Origin: Streptomyces sp. V1I1
GTDB taxonomy: Bacteria > Actinomycetota > Actinomycetes > Streptomycetales > Streptomycetaceae
Length of the DNA stretch: 64,000 nucleotides
NCBI RefSeq assembly: GCF_030817355.1
Contig: NZ_JAUSZH010000001.1
Location: 5,270,501-5,334,500 of the forward strand
Direction of reading: 5' to 3'
Part shown: piece by piece, positions 38,700 to 48,184 of the stretch
Layout: every line of letters starts with the position of its first letter
Numbering within the stretch: position 1 is the stretch's first letter
Position numbers and translations under genes: made by a program
Notes under the pieces: generated by a model
What the model was told of the DNA's origin: nothing
The model's database searches: none
The model's input: the letters and a program-made list of their open reading frames with translations, nothing else

Positions 38700-39164
38700 A
38701 AAAGCTCCCTGGAGGCGGCGGGGTGACCGAGGTGCAACGAGGAGCGGAGCCTTCCGGTCACTGGCGCGGACGTCAACGGCAGGATCAGTAGCCGGATCAG
38801 TAGCCGGATCAATAGCCGGATCAACGGCCGGATCGGCGGGCGGCGGTGGACTGCCGACGGACGGCGGACGGCCGGCCCAGTCGACGGCCGGCCCAGTCCA
38901 CGAGCGGCCCAGTGGACGACCGGAGCAGACTGCTGTAGACGCCAAGCGGCATTGCCAATCCGGGGCAGGCTCGGGCATGCTCCCTGGAACGCCGCGGACG
39001 GGCAGCAGCTCTGGGCAGGAGAGGAGTGTCGCCGTACCCTTGGGGTATGGGCCAGGGAAGATGATTCCCGGACACAGCTCCGCCGCGATGCCAACCGACG
39101 CACCCTCCCCTGAGACTCCCCTGAGACGATCCCTCACAAGAGGACCTTCTTCGCCGAGACACCG
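38700..39164. other. Intergenic region with 12-bp tandem repeats
   Basis: No supported gene lies in this 465-bp divergent region. It contains about five tandem copies of a GCCGGATCAGTA-like 12-mer (38781-38839). The usp promoter should lie near its right end. Confidence 0.6.
38781..38839. repeat. 12-bp tandem repeat, about five copies
   Basis: Units read roughly GCCGGATCAGTA, GCCGGATCAATA and GCCGGATCAACG, drifting to GCCGGATCGGCG. The 12-bp period keeps any frame open, which explains long shadow frames over it. Confidence 0.8.
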
Positions 39165-39686
39165 ATGGCCGGTCACGAAATTCCCGAACCCGCGGACCGC
39201 AAGCAGGTAGCCGACCCACTGTCGGACCTGCAAGCGGCGGAAGAAACATGTCATTCCTGCGATCCAGCCTTCCGGCACGGAGTCGTCGTCGGCTTCGACG
39301 GCTCGACCTCCAGTGAGCGGGCGCTCGCGTACGCCATCGGCATGGCCAGAAGGTCGGGTTCCGGCCTGATCATCGTCCACGTCGCCAACCGGCTGCCGAC
39401 CACCGTCTGGGCGGGCTGCGAGCCCCCGGTCTTCGTGGACGTCCCCGATCACCGCACCGAGGTGCTCGGCCTGGAGCTGGCCTGCGCGGACTACCTCACC
39501 GAGGTGCCCTGGATCCTGGTCGAGCGCGGCGGCGACATCTGCCACGAGCTGGAGGAGGTCGGCCGGGAGTATTCGGCCGACGCGATCGTGGTCGGCTCGA
39601 CACACGGCATCGTCGGACGCATCTTCGGCTCGGTGGCCGGGCGGCTCGCGCGGCGCGCGCAGCGCCCGGTCGTAGTGATCCCGTAG
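39165..39686 (+). CDS. Universal stress protein (UspA family)
   Basis: A 173-residue single-Usp-domain protein with an unusual 35-residue N-terminal extension that contains a TCHSCDP Cys pair. The core begins VVVGFDGSTSSERALAYAIG; the ATP-binding end reads GSTHGIVGRIFGSVAGRL, matching G-x2-G-x9-G-S, then RPVVVIP. It probably binds ATP and acts in stress or dormancy responses. Rightward, it is divergent from the small membrane gene. Confidence 0.88.
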   Translation: MAGHEIPEPADRKQVADPLSDLQAAEETCHSCDPAFRHGVVVGFDGSTSSERALAYAIGMARRSGSGLIIVHVANRLPTTVWAGCEPPVFVDVPDHRTEVLGLELACADYLTEVPWILVERGGDICHELEEVGREYSADAIVVGSTHGIVGRIFGSVAGRLARRAQRPVVVIP

Positions 39687-39928
39687 CGCGACCCCGTAGC
39701 GCGATCCCGTGACGCACGGTCGTCTGCTCGTCACTGATCGTCGTAATCCGGTGTACGCCTTGTCGTGTCCATTCTGTAATCCCGGCGTCAGCCCAGGTGA
39801 GGCAGCGTCAACTCCCTTCCTCGGTATGGAAATCTACCCGTCCGTACAGGTGGATTGTGCGCTTGTGAAGGGTACATAGCGGTCGCTGGGAAGCAGCACA
39901 ACTGCACAGGACACGAAGGGAGCCCGCC

Positions 39929-40504
39929 GTGGACAACGAAGTCTCTGCGGGAAGCGCCACCGCATCGACACAGACTCTCGGCCACCTCGCACTCGGACTG
40001 ACCCTGCTGGCGTTCGGCGTTGGCAACACAGGCGTGATCGACAACGTGGCGGCGGCAGACGCGGCCGGTCTTGCGACCTGGGTCGGCGGCGTCGCGCTGT
40101 TCATCGTCGGGCTGCTCGAATTCCACGCGGGCAACGGCGGTACGGGCACGGCGTTCTCGGGCCTCGGTGCCTTCTGGTTCACCTGGGGGACCGGGGTCGG
40201 CGCCGAAGTCACCGGTGAGGCGGCAGGCCTCTTCATGCTGCTCTGGGCGCTGCTCGCACTGACCCTGACGGCCGCGTCCGCGGGCAGCGGACTGTTCGGA
40301 CAGGGCGTGTACGGGCTGCTGTTCGTCTCGCTGCTGCTGCTCGGCATAGCGTCGTTCGCCGAGAACGACGGTCTCGCCAAGGCGGGCGGCTGGATCGGCG
40401 CGGTCGCGGGTCTCGCCGCCTGGTACGGCGCGACGGCCGCACTCGTCAAGTGGCCGACCTTCTCAGGACGTGCTGCCGGCCGTGGAGTGACGGCCACCGG
40501 CTGA
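39929..40504 (+). CDS. GPR1/FUN34/YaaH-type membrane transporter
   Basis: A 191-residue protein with six hydrophobic segments (HLALGLTLLAFGVGNTGVID, LATWVGGVALFIVGLLEF, AFSGLGAFWFTWGTG, and so on). FHAGNGGTGTAFSGLGAFWF matches the family pattern around the pore of acetate/succinate transporters. The usual NPAP-like N-terminal motif is not obvious. It probably moves acetate or another small monocarboxylate. Confidence 0.8.
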   Translation: MDNEVSAGSATASTQTLGHLALGLTLLAFGVGNTGVIDNVAAADAAGLATWVGGVALFIVGLLEFHAGNGGTGTAFSGLGAFWFTWGTGVGAEVTGEAAGLFMLLWALLALTLTAASAGSGLFGQGVYGLLFVSLLLLGIASFAENDGLAKAGGWIGAVAGLAAWYGATAALVKWPTFSGRAAGRGVTATG

Positions 40505-40546
40505 GGCAGCCACAAGCCGGCGTCTGGGCTGCGCCGGCTGACGAAA

Positions 40547-40594
40547 GGGCGGTCCCCCCGCGCGTAAAGGTGGCAACGCACGGGGGGACCGCCC
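40547..40594. terminator. 14-bp perfect bidirectional hairpin
   Basis: GGGCGGTCCCCCCG and CGGGGGGACCGCCC pair perfectly around a 20-nt loop, between the convergent YaaH-type gene (ends 40504) and glmS (ends 40643). Confidence 0.8.
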
Positions 40595-40642
40595 CTGTCT
40601 GTGTCGGCTGTACGGCCCTGTACGGGGCTGTACGGGGCCGAA

Positions 40643-42460
40643 CTACTCGACCGTGACGGACTTCGCCAGGTTGCGCGGCTTGTCGATGTCCCGGCCCATG
40701 GCCAGCGCCGTGTGGTACGCGAAGAGCTGGAGCGGGATGCCCATCAGGATCGGGTCCAGCTCGTTCTCGTTCTTCGGCACGACGATCGTGTGGTCGGCCT
40801 TCTCCTGCTCGCGGTGCGCGACCGCGAGGATCTTGCCGCTGCGGGCCTTGATCTCCTCCAGGGCCGCGCGGTTCTTCTCCAGCAGCTCGTCGTCCGGGAC
40901 GATCGCGACCGTCGGCAGCGCCGGCTCGATCAGGGCCAGCGGGCCGTGCTTGAGCTCGGACGCCGGGTAGGCCTCGGCGTGGATGTAGGAGATCTCCTTG
41001 AGCTTCAGCGAAGCCTCGAGCGCCACCGGGTAGCCGCGCACCCGGCCGATGAACATCATCGACTTGGCGCCCGCGTACTCCTCGGCCAGCTTCTTGATCT
41101 CGGCCTCGTTCTCGAGGATCTCGGTGATCTGCCCGGGCAGCTTGCGCAGGCCCTCGATGATCCGCTTGCCGTCGGAGACCGACAGGTCGCGGATCCGGCC
41201 CAGGTGCAGCGCGAGCAGCGCGAAGGCGACGACGGTGTTGGTGAAGCACTTGGTGGAGACGACGCAGACCTCGGGGCCTGCGTGCACGTACACGCCGCCG
41301 TCGGCCTCGCGGGCGATCGCGGAACCCACCACGTTGACCACGCCGAGGACGCGGGCGCCCTTGCGCTTGAGCTCCTGGACGGCGGCGAGTACGTCGTACG
41401 TCTCACCCGACTGGGAGACCGCGATGTAGAGGGTGTCGGGGTCCACGACCGGGTTGCGGTAGCGGAACTCGGAGGCGGGCTCGGCGTCCGCGGGGATGCG
41501 GGCCAGGCCCTCGATCAGCGAGGCGCCGATCATGCCCGCGTGGTACGAGGTGCCGCAGCCGAGGATCTTCACACGGCGGATGCCGCGGGCCTCGCGGGCG
41601 TCCAGGTTCAGACCGCCCAGGTGCACCGTGGAGAACTTCTCGTCGATGCGGCCGCGCAGGACGCGGTCCACCGCGTCGGGCTGCTCCGAGACCTCCTTGT
41701 GCATGTACGTGTCGTGGCCGCCCATGTCGTAGGAGGCGGCCTCCCACTCGACGGTCTCGGGGGTGGCGGTGGTGCGCGTGCCCGAGGTCGTGTAGGTGCG
41801 GAAGTCGTCGGCCTTCAGCGTGGCCATCTCGCCGTCGTCGAGGGTGACGACCTGGCGGGTGTGGGAGATCAGTGCGGCGACGTCGGAGGCGACGAACATC
41901 TCCTTCTCGCCGATGCCGAGGACGACCGGGGAGCCGTTGCGGGCCACGACGATGCGGTCGCTGAAGTCGGCGTGCATGACGGCGATGCCGTAGGTGCCCT
42001 CGACGACCTTGAGCGCCTCGCGGACCTTCTCCTCGAGCTTCTCGGCCTGGGAGCGGGCGATCAGGTGGGTGAGCACCTCGGTGTCGGTCTCGGAGGCGAA
42101 GACGACGCCGTCCGCTTCCAGCTTCGCGCGCAGCTCGGCGGCGTTGTCGACGATGCCGTTGTGGACGACCGCGACCTTGTTCTCGGGGTCGAGGTGCGGG
42201 TGCGAGTTGATGTCGCTCGGGGCGCCGTGGGTGGCCCAGCGGGTGTGGGCGATGCCGGTGGTGCCGGCGAAGCGCTTGGGGATCCGGGCCTCCAGGTCAC
42301 GGACCCGGCCCTTGGCCTTGACCATCTTCAGTCCGGCGGCCTTGGGGCTCGTGATCACGATGCCCGCGGAGTCGTAACCCCGGTACTCCAGCCGCTGCAG
42401 GCCTTCGAGCAGCAGCGGTGCCACATCACGCTTGCCGATGTATCCGACAATTCCACACAT
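40643..42460 (-). CDS. glmS: Glutamine-fructose-6-phosphate aminotransferase
   Basis: A 605-residue enzyme making glucosamine-6-phosphate from fructose-6-phosphate and glutamine, the first step to UDP-GlcNAc. The N-terminal glutaminase has Cys2 as nucleophile (MCGIVGYIGKRDVAPLLLEG). Two SIS isomerase domains follow (KILGCGTSYHAGMIGASLIE, AVSQSGETYDVLAAVQELK, FIGRVRGYPVALEASLKLKE), and the end reads DKPRNLAKSVTVE. The full length is normal. In Streptomyces, GlcN-6-P is the DasR effector, which links this gene to the hexosaminidase nearby. Confidence 0.98.
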   Translation of the reverse strand: MCGIVGYIGKRDVAPLLLEGLQRLEYRGYDSAGIVITSPKAAGLKMVKAKGRVRDLEARIPKRFAGTTGIAHTRWATHGAPSDINSHPHLDPENKVAVVHNGIVDNAAELRAKLEADGVVFASETDTEVLTHLIARSQAEKLEEKVREALKVVEGTYGIAVMHADFSDRIVVARNGSPVVLGIGEKEMFVASDVAALISHTRQVVTLDDGEMATLKADDFRTYTTSGTRTTATPETVEWEAASYDMGGHDTYMHKEVSEQPDAVDRVLRGRIDEKFSTVHLGGLNLDAREARGIRRVKILGCGTSYHAGMIGASLIEGLARIPADAEPASEFRYRNPVVDPDTLYIAVSQSGETYDVLAAVQELKRKGARVLGVVNVVGSAIAREADGGVYVHAGPEVCVVSTKCFTNTVVAFALLALHLGRIRDLSVSDGKRIIEGLRKLPGQITEILENEAEIKKLAEEYAGAKSMMFIGRVRGYPVALEASLKLKEISYIHAEAYPASELKHGPLALIEPALPTVAIVPDDELLEKNRAALEEIKARSGKILAVAHREQEKADHTIVVPKNENELDPILMGIPLQLFAYHTALAMGRDIDKPRNLAKSVTVE

Positions 42461-42544
42461 AGAGTTCTTACCCCTCCATAGATCAGGTGTGTGCTCGTCC
42501 CCCTGGGCTGTCTGGCCGCCCGGCCGATCGGGCCGGTCGACCGG

Positions 42545-42859
42545 TCAGCCGTATACGATGCGGCGCAGCTGGCGGAGCGAGAGCTCCGGCGGCGCCACGG
42601 CGCGGTGCGGCAGTTCGGCCGCGATCCGCTCGAAGATCTCCGTGTTCGCCATGCCACCGGACTGCAGCTCGCGGTGGCGGCGGCGGACGAATTCGTCGGT
42701 CTTCTCGTCGAAGTACGCCAGCACGTCGAGCACCACCCGGCCCGCCTCACCGCGCTGGAGCGCGGTGCTGCGCACCAGATGGTCGATGAGGTCGTCGTGT
42801 GACGAGGGGCGGCGGTCGAGCACCCGTAGATATTGCGGGGTCACCTGCCGCATTTGCAA
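42545..42859 (-). CDS. Conserved hypothetical protein upstream of glmS
   Basis: A 104-residue helical, charged protein (MQMRQVTPQYLRVLDRRPSS…) with AGRVVLDVLAYFDEKTDEF and LSLRQLRRIVYG. No enzymatic motif. It lies 85 bp upstream of glmS on the same strand and may be in the same unit. Function unknown. Confidence 0.6.
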   Translation of the reverse strand: MQMRQVTPQYLRVLDRRPSSHDDLIDHLVRSTALQRGEAGRVVLDVLAYFDEKTDEFVRRRHRELQSGGMANTEIFERIAAELPHRAVAPPELSLRQLRRIVYG

Positions 42860-42889
42860 GAATCCTGCCCGATTGCGGGCAGGTAGGGC

Positions 42890-43771
42890 TCACATTCGCT
42901 TCAATACGGCCTGTTTCGCGGTGGTGAACTCCTCGGCCGTCAGTATTCCGGCCTGATGCAGATCGCCCAGCTCACGCAGTCGGCGCAGCAGCGCGTCATG
43001 ATCGCTGCCGCCGGGCGCGGGGACGGCGTCGGCAGGCTCGGCCTGGGCGGGAGGGGCGATGGGGGAGGGGGCGTACGGATGGGGCATACGGGCCACCACG
43101 GCGGCCCCGACCAGCGCCATCAGCGGGTCCTTGCGGAAACCCCACAGCTCCACGGCGTGCGGGTCGTACTTGGGCGGAGCCTTGGTCGGGGCCTTGGACA
43201 CGGCGAAGCGGAGGTAGCCGTTCTCCAGACCGGCCGACGGCAGCCACTCCACCGACTCCACGTCCTGAACCGCGAGGGTGCGCGCGCCGCCGGACGACTT
43301 GGACTCCTCGGTCTTCCAGTTCCACTCCAGCCGGATCCGCTCCCCGTCGAAGGTGGCGGTGCCGTCGCCCGCGCCCACGGTGATTGGCAGGTCGGGGCCG
43401 GGCAGCAGATAGCTGTCGACCGGGCCTGTCTCCACCTGCTCCAGCAGCAGCGCGTTGCGCACCTCGTCGACGAAGTACTCGGCGACGCCGGTGCGGTCGT
43501 TGTCCACGGTCAGCCGGTAGGGGTCGGAGCTGTCCTCCAGCTTGCCGCCGGTGATCTGCAGGAGCGGGTCGGCGCCGTTGCGCAGGCGCAGCCGCAGCCG
43601 TCCCGACTTCTTGCCCGGCTCGAAGGAGATCCCGGCGAGCGCCCCCAGCGGTACGGCGATCTCGCCGAGGGTCTTGCGCAGCAGGCTCACGCTCTTGTCG
43701 CTGCCGGGCACGATGCGCACCGTGTCCCCGTCGAAGGTCCAGGTGCCGTCCTTCTGGATGATTTCCGCCAT
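42890..43771 (-). CDS. DUF4429-type protein with C-terminal SHOCT-like motif
   Basis: A 293-residue protein starting MAEIIQKDGTWTFDGDTVRI at ATG 43771. Two similar beta-rich halves (each with a FDGxxVRI/RL-like opening) match DUF4429. It ends DALLRRLRELGDLHQAGILT and EEFTTAKQAVLKRM, the short SHOCT motif. Such proteins may sense or bind membrane or oligomer surfaces; function unproven. A longer frame extending to 45607 lies over the hexosaminidase gene and is a shadow. Confidence 0.82.
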   Translation of the reverse strand: MAEIIQKDGTWTFDGDTVRIVPGSDKSVSLLRKTLGEIAVPLGALAGISFEPGKKSGRLRLRLRNGADPLLQITGGKLEDSSDPYRLTVDNDRTGVAEYFVDEVRNALLLEQVETGPVDSYLLPGPDLPITVGAGDGTATFDGERIRLEWNWKTEESKSSGGARTLAVQDVESVEWLPSAGLENGYLRFAVSKAPTKAPPKYDPHAVELWGFRKDPLMALVGAAVVARMPHPYAPSPIAPPAQAEPADAVPAPGGSDHDALLRRLRELGDLHQAGILTAEEFTTAKQAVLKRM

Positions 43772-43844
43772 GCCGGAATTCTCGCACCGGGGATGGCGTA
43801 CGTGGGCTCGCCCAGGGGGAGTTGGCGAAGGGTCGGCCCACGAG

Positions 43845-43860
43845 CGTGGTCTACACCTTG
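43845..43860. promoter_or_regulatory. DasR-like (dre) site upstream of hexosaminidase
   Basis: TGGTCTACACCT matches ten of twelve core positions of the dre consensus TGGTCTAGACCA. It lies about 90 bp upstream of the chosen GTG start. DasR represses GlcNAc and chitin genes until GlcN-6-P rises. Confidence 0.6.
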
Positions 43861-43948
43861 ACCGGAGTTGGGGCGCGCGGTACGCATGATGACTGCCGTT
43901 CGGTTGCTCAGCACCACAGTTGCGACGCCCGTCGAAGGGACCCAGCCT

Positions 43949-45556
43949 GTGAGACAGCCCAGAACGTTCCCCCGTCTGTTCGGCTCGCTGCTGCTCGTCG
44001 CGGCGGCCGGCATCGCCGGCATCGGCGCCGGCCCGGCCCCCGCCCCGGCCGCCCCCGAGGTCCGGCCGCTCGGCCAGATCGTCCCCGCGCCCGCTTCCGT
44101 ACGCCCGGGCGGGTCCGCGTACACCCTCACCCCATGGACCCGGATCCGGGTCGACGGCGACTCCCGCGAGGCCCGCAGGATCGGCACGTATCTCGCCCAG
44201 CTGCTGCGGCCGTCGACCGGCTACGCCCTGCCCGTCACCGACGACGGCGGCCCCGGCGGTATCCGGCTGCGCCTGAGCTCCAAGGACCGCGCCCTGGGCG
44301 ACGAGGGCTACCGGCTGGAGTCCACGCGCGGCGCGCTCACCCTCACCGCCCGCAAGCCCGCCGGGCTCTTCCACGCCGTGCAGACGCTGCGCCAGCTGCT
44401 GCCCGCCTCGGTGGAGAAGGACACCCGGCAGCGCGGCCCGTGGAAGGTCGCGGGCGGCACCATCACCGACAGCCCGCGCTACGGCTACCGGGGCGCGATG
44501 CTCGACGTCTCCCGGCACTTCCTCACCGTCGACCAAGTCAAGCTGTATATCGACCAGTTGGCGCTCTACAAGATCAACAAGCTGCATCTGCATCTCTCCG
44601 ACGACCAGGGCTGGCGGATCGCCATCGACTCCTGGCCGCGGCTGGCGACGTACGGCGGCTCGACCCAGGTCGGCGGCGGCCCCGGCGGCCACTACACAAA
44701 GGCCCAGTACAAGGAGATCCTCGGTTACGCGGCCTCGCGCTATCTGGAGGTCGTCCCCGAGATCGACATGCCGGGGCACACCAACGCAGCCCTCGCCTCG
44801 TACGCCGAGCTGAACTGCTCCGGCATCGCCCCGCCCCTCTACACCGGGACGGACGTCGGCTTCAGCTCGCTGTGCGTGCCGAAGCCCGTGACGTATGACT
44901 TCGTGGACGACGTCATCCGCGAGCTGGCCGCGCTCACCCCCGGCAAGTACCTCCACATCGGTGGCGACGAGGCGCACTCCACCAGCCACGCGGACTATGT
45001 GGCGTTCATGGACAAGGTGCAGCCGATCGTCGCCAAGTACGGGAAGACGGTGGTCGGTTGGCACCAGCTGACCGGCGCGACCCCGGCGAAGGGGGCGCTC
45101 GCGCAGTACTGGGGTCTGGACAGCACCAGCGCCGCGGAGAAGGCGCAGGTCGCGAAGGCCGCGCAGAACGGTACAGGGCTGATTCTGTCGCCCGCGGACC
45201 GGATCTACCTCGACATGAAGTACAACAAGGACACCCCGCTGGGGCTGGCCTGGGCCGGATACGTGGAGGTGCGGCGGTCCTACGACTGGGACCCGGCGGC
45301 GTATCTGCCGGGCGCGCCGGCGTCGGCGGTGGCGGGGGTCGAGGCGCCGTTGTGGTCGGAGACGATCTCGACGAGCGACCACATCGAGTTCATGGCGTTC
45401 CCGCGGGTGGTGGGGGTGGCGGAGCTGGGCTGGTCGCCTGCGTCTGCGCATGACTGGGAGGCGTACAGGGTGCGGCTGGGGGCGCAGGGGCCGAGGATGG
45501 CGGCGCTCGGGATCGACTTCTACCGGTCGCCGCAGGTGCCCTGGCAGTCGGGCTGA
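43949..45556 (+). CDS. Secreted beta-N-acetylhexosaminidase (GH20)
   Basis: A 535-residue enzyme when read from GTG 43949 (VRQPRTFPRLFGSLLLVAAA, a signal peptide ending near APAPAAPE); an upstream in-frame start at 43868 is less likely. A GH20b-like N-domain is followed by the catalytic barrel: YRGAMLDVSRHFLTVDQVKL, LHLHLSDDQGWRIAIDSWP, and the catalytic pair Asp-Glu in LHIGGDEAHST, with WAGYVEVRRSYDWDPAAYLP later. It removes terminal GlcNAc from chitin oligomers or peptidoglycan outside the cell. Its gene faces desD, with repeats between them. Confidence 0.94.
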   Translation: MRQPRTFPRLFGSLLLVAAAGIAGIGAGPAPAPAAPEVRPLGQIVPAPASVRPGGSAYTLTPWTRIRVDGDSREARRIGTYLAQLLRPSTGYALPVTDDGGPGGIRLRLSSKDRALGDEGYRLESTRGALTLTARKPAGLFHAVQTLRQLLPASVEKDTRQRGPWKVAGGTITDSPRYGYRGAMLDVSRHFLTVDQVKLYIDQLALYKINKLHLHLSDDQGWRIAIDSWPRLATYGGSTQVGGGPGGHYTKAQYKEILGYAASRYLEVVPEIDMPGHTNAALASYAELNCSGIAPPLYTGTDVGFSSLCVPKPVTYDFVDDVIRELAALTPGKYLHIGGDEAHSTSHADYVAFMDKVQPIVAKYGKTVVGWHQLTGATPAKGALAQYWGLDSTSAAEKAQVAKAAQNGTGLILSPADRIYLDMKYNKDTPLGLAWAGYVEVRRSYDWDPAAYLPGAPASAVAGVEAPLWSETISTSDHIEFMAFPRVVGVAELGWSPASAHDWEAYRVRLGAQGPRMAALGIDFYRSPQVPWQSG

Positions 45557-45578
45557 GGCGTCCGGGCGCGCCGCCCCC

Positions 45579-45670
45579 GGGGCTCCGCCCCGGACCCCGC
45601 GCCTCAATCGCCGGTGGGGCTGGTTTCGGGGCTCTGCCCCGGACCCCGCGCCTCAATCGCCGGTGGGGCT
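45579..45670. repeat. Two 43-bp direct repeats in intergenic region
   Basis: A 43-bp unit (starting GGGGCTCCGCCCCGG, ending CCGGTGGGGCT) occurs at 45579-45621 and 45628-45670 with one mismatch. Each has internal GC-rich inverted arms. Similar palindromic units are common between convergent Streptomyces genes. Confidence 0.75.
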
Positions 45671-45851
45671 CCATTGGAGCCCGTTGGGGGTCCCCCCGGA
45701 CGAAGTCTGGGGGAGATTGAGGACAACGCCCGAAGGGCGTTACGGGGTCTGGGGCGAAGCCCCAGTTACGGGAAGGGGCGGGTAGGGAAAGGCCCCGCCC
45801 AAGAGACGGGCGCGCCGGTGAGGGACCGTATTCACCGGCGCCCCCGCCCGC

Positions 45852-47633
45852 TCAGTGGGCGAACCGCGCGATCGGGTTCTCCAGCGCGCCGACGAGTTGC
45901 AGCGCGCCCGACGGGTCCGCCAGGTCCACCATCTGTTCGTTGTTGCGCAGCTGGAGCCGGTTCAGGCACGACAGCGCGAACTCGTCCGCGAACATGTCGT
46001 ACTCCCTGAACCTGTCCGCGAGATGCGGCACCGACTCCTGGTACCCGCGCACACTCTCCGCGACCGTCCGCCAGAACGTCTCCTCGTCCAGCCGCTCCTC
46101 CGTGACCAGCGTGGCCGCGAGGAGACGGAAGAAGCAGTCGAAGACGTCCGTGAAGACGGAGAGCAGCTTCATGTCCTCGGGCACGTCCGCGCGGATGCGC
46201 TCGACGGCCGGCGGCAGCACCGCGTGCGGGTCCATCACCGCGATCTCCTCGGCGATGTCCTTGAAGATCGCCCGCTGGACCGTGCCGTCCTCGCCGATGA
46301 CCAGGATGACGTTCTCGCCGTGAGGCATGAAGACCAGGTCGTACTTGTAGAAGCTGTGCAGTACGGGCGTGAGATACGCGTCCAGGTAGCGGCGCAGCCA
46401 GTCGGCGGGGGCCAGGCCCGACTCGTCGATCAGCGCTCCCGCGAACGACGCGCCGTTGTGGTCCACATGGAGGAGCGACGCCATCGTGGCCAGCCGCTCG
46501 CCGGCCTGCAGTTGTGGCACCGGGCTCTCTCGCCACAGCGCGGCCAGCATTTTGCGGTACGGGGAGTAGCGGTCCGTCGCCTGCTCGTACTGGCGGTGGT
46601 GGTAGCCGATCGCCGCCCGCTCCCGGATGACCGAGAAGCGGGCCGCCTTGAAGACGTCGTCGCTGTCGATCAGGCCCGTCAGCCAGTCGTTGATCGCGGG
46701 GGTCGCCTCCATGTACGCGGCCGAAAGGCCACGCATGAAGCCCATGTTGAGGACGGACAGCGCTGTTTTGACGTAGTGCTTGGCCGGGGCGCTCGTATTG
46801 AAGAACGTGCGGATCGACTGCTGCGCGAGATAGTCGTCGTCGCCCGGGCCCAGGCACACCAGGCGCTGCTGGGCGATCTCGGCGGCGAAGGTGACGGACA
46901 GCTTGTTCCACCACTGCCAGGGGTGGACGGGCAGCAGGAAGTAGTCGGCGAGGTCGAGGCCGAGGGCGTTCAGCTGCCCGCCGAAGCGGGCGAGGGTCGC
47001 TTCGCCGAGCTCGTCGCGGACCAGCGACTCGTAGTCGAGTCCCGCGCCCGCGGTGAAGGTGGTGCGGTCGCGGCGGGCAGCGAGCCAGACCAGGCGGACC
47101 TCGCTGCCCGTCTCGGGGGCGTACGAGAGATATTCGTGCACCCCAAAGCCGAGCCGGCCGTTGTTCGCGACGAAGCAGGGGTGGCCCTCGGTCATGCCGG
47201 TCTCGATGGCCTGGAAGCCGGCCGTGGCCAGCTCGGCGGAGGTCACCGGCTTCTTGGTCAGTTTGTACGCGGTGCCGGAGAGGGTGGAGGAGATCTCCTC
47301 CAGATAGACCGGCAGGATCGTCTCGCTCAGGCCGAGCGAGACGCGCAGCTCGATGAAGAAGTCGAGCGCGTCCAGCGGCTGCTCGTCGCCGTCCCGGTGC
47401 CGGGTGATGGAGTCGGCGAAGACCTGCCAGTGGTCGAGGGCGAACCGGCGCGCGGTGAAGCGGTACTCGGTGGCGGAGTCGTCGCTGAGGACGCGGTACC
47501 GGTCCTCCCCGAGGGACTCGGGGGCCAGCAGCCGCTCGTGGGAGAACTCCGCGAGCGCCTTGCGCAGGAGGAGTCGGTTCGCCTGCTCCCACAGTTCGGG
47601 CGTCAGATGCGATACGGCGTCGGACAGGTTCAT
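45852..47633 (-). CDS. desD: Desferrioxamine synthetase (NIS synthetase)
   Basis: A 593-residue IucA/IucC-family ATP-dependent ligase. Visible motifs include GHPCFVANNGRLGFGVHEYL, SEVRLVWLAARRDRTTFTAG and LPVHPWQWWNKL, then MPHGENVILVIGEDG and AIFKDIAEEIAV for ATP and substrate binding. DesD condenses and cyclises N-hydroxy-N-succinyl-cadaverine units into desferrioxamine E or B. The start overlaps the desC stop as ATGA. Closely linked desA, desB and desC upstream supply the substrate. Confidence 0.96.
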   Translation of the reverse strand: MNLSDAVSHLTPELWEQANRLLLRKALAEFSHERLLAPESLGEDRYRVLSDDSATEYRFTARRFALDHWQVFADSITRHRDGDEQPLDALDFFIELRVSLGLSETILPVYLEEISSTLSGTAYKLTKKPVTSAELATAGFQAIETGMTEGHPCFVANNGRLGFGVHEYLSYAPETGSEVRLVWLAARRDRTTFTAGAGLDYESLVRDELGEATLARFGGQLNALGLDLADYFLLPVHPWQWWNKLSVTFAAEIAQQRLVCLGPGDDDYLAQQSIRTFFNTSAPAKHYVKTALSVLNMGFMRGLSAAYMEATPAINDWLTGLIDSDDVFKAARFSVIRERAAIGYHHRQYEQATDRYSPYRKMLAALWRESPVPQLQAGERLATMASLLHVDHNGASFAGALIDESGLAPADWLRRYLDAYLTPVLHSFYKYDLVFMPHGENVILVIGEDGTVQRAIFKDIAEEIAVMDPHAVLPPAVERIRADVPEDMKLLSVFTDVFDCFFRLLAATLVTEERLDEETFWRTVAESVRGYQESVPHLADRFREYDMFADEFALSCLNRLQLRNNEQMVDLADPSGALQLVGALENPIARFAH

Positions 47634-48184
47634 GCCGTCACTCCTCGTGCAGCCTCTCGTGCGACCTCTCGTGCAGCCTCGAACTGGGCGCGGGTGCAGA
47701 AACTCAGCAGGGCGACCTTCTCCGGCTTTTCGATCTCTCGTGCGGGCACGAAGCCGACGGCCTCATTGAGCGCGTGCACGGCCTTGTTGCGTACGTCCGG
47801 CTCGACCACCACTCGCCGGGTGGCCGGGTCCGCGAACAGCGTCTCCATCACCGCGGTGATCACGGCGCGGGTGAAACCGTGCACAGGGTTGTCGGTCGGC
47901 GCGACCAGGAAGTGCATGCCGACATCGCCGGGCTCGGCGTCGTACAGCCCCTTCAGCTCCACATGTGCCGGGTCGTAGCGCTCCATCAGGAAGACGGGCT
48001 CGCCGTCCTTGAGGCCGATGAAGGCGTCGTGGTGCTCATGCGCGGCTATCGCCATGTACTCGCGCTCGACGTCCTGCATTTTCGCGTCCTGCATCAGCCA
48101 GAAGGCGGCCTTGGGGTGGGTCACCCAGCCGTGCACCAGCTGGGCGTCGGCAAAGGGGTCGAGGGGACGGACGGTGAACCTCAT
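47630..48184 (-). CDS. desC: Desferrioxamine acyltransferase
   Basis: A 184-residue GNAT-like acyltransferase related to IucB. It contains [20 protein letters not shown], then [20 protein letters not shown] and [20 protein letters not shown], with [20 protein letters not shown] for acyl-CoA binding. It acylates N-hydroxycadaverine with succinyl- or acetyl-CoA. Overlaps desB and desD by 4 bp each, so one coupled operon. Confidence 0.94.
   Translation of the reverse strand: MRFTVRPLDPFADAQLVHGWVTHPKAAFWLMQDAKMQDVEREYMAIAAHEHHDAFIGLKDGEPVFLMERYDPAHVELKGLYDAEPGDVGMHFLVAPTDNPVHGFTRAVITAVMETLFADPATRRVVVEPDVRNKAVHALNEAVGFVPAREIEKPEKVALLSFCTRAQFEAAREVAREAARGVTA

Noticed and set aside
38331..39734. 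467-codon leftward frame
   Set aside because: It crosses the tandem repeats and usp; the real gene begins at GTG 38699.
40601..42481. 626-codon rightward frame opposite glmS
   Set aside because: Shadow of the well-supported glmS gene.
42890..45607. 905-codon leftward frame
   Set aside because: Its first two thirds lie opposite the hexosaminidase and have shadow composition; only the DUF4429 part is real.
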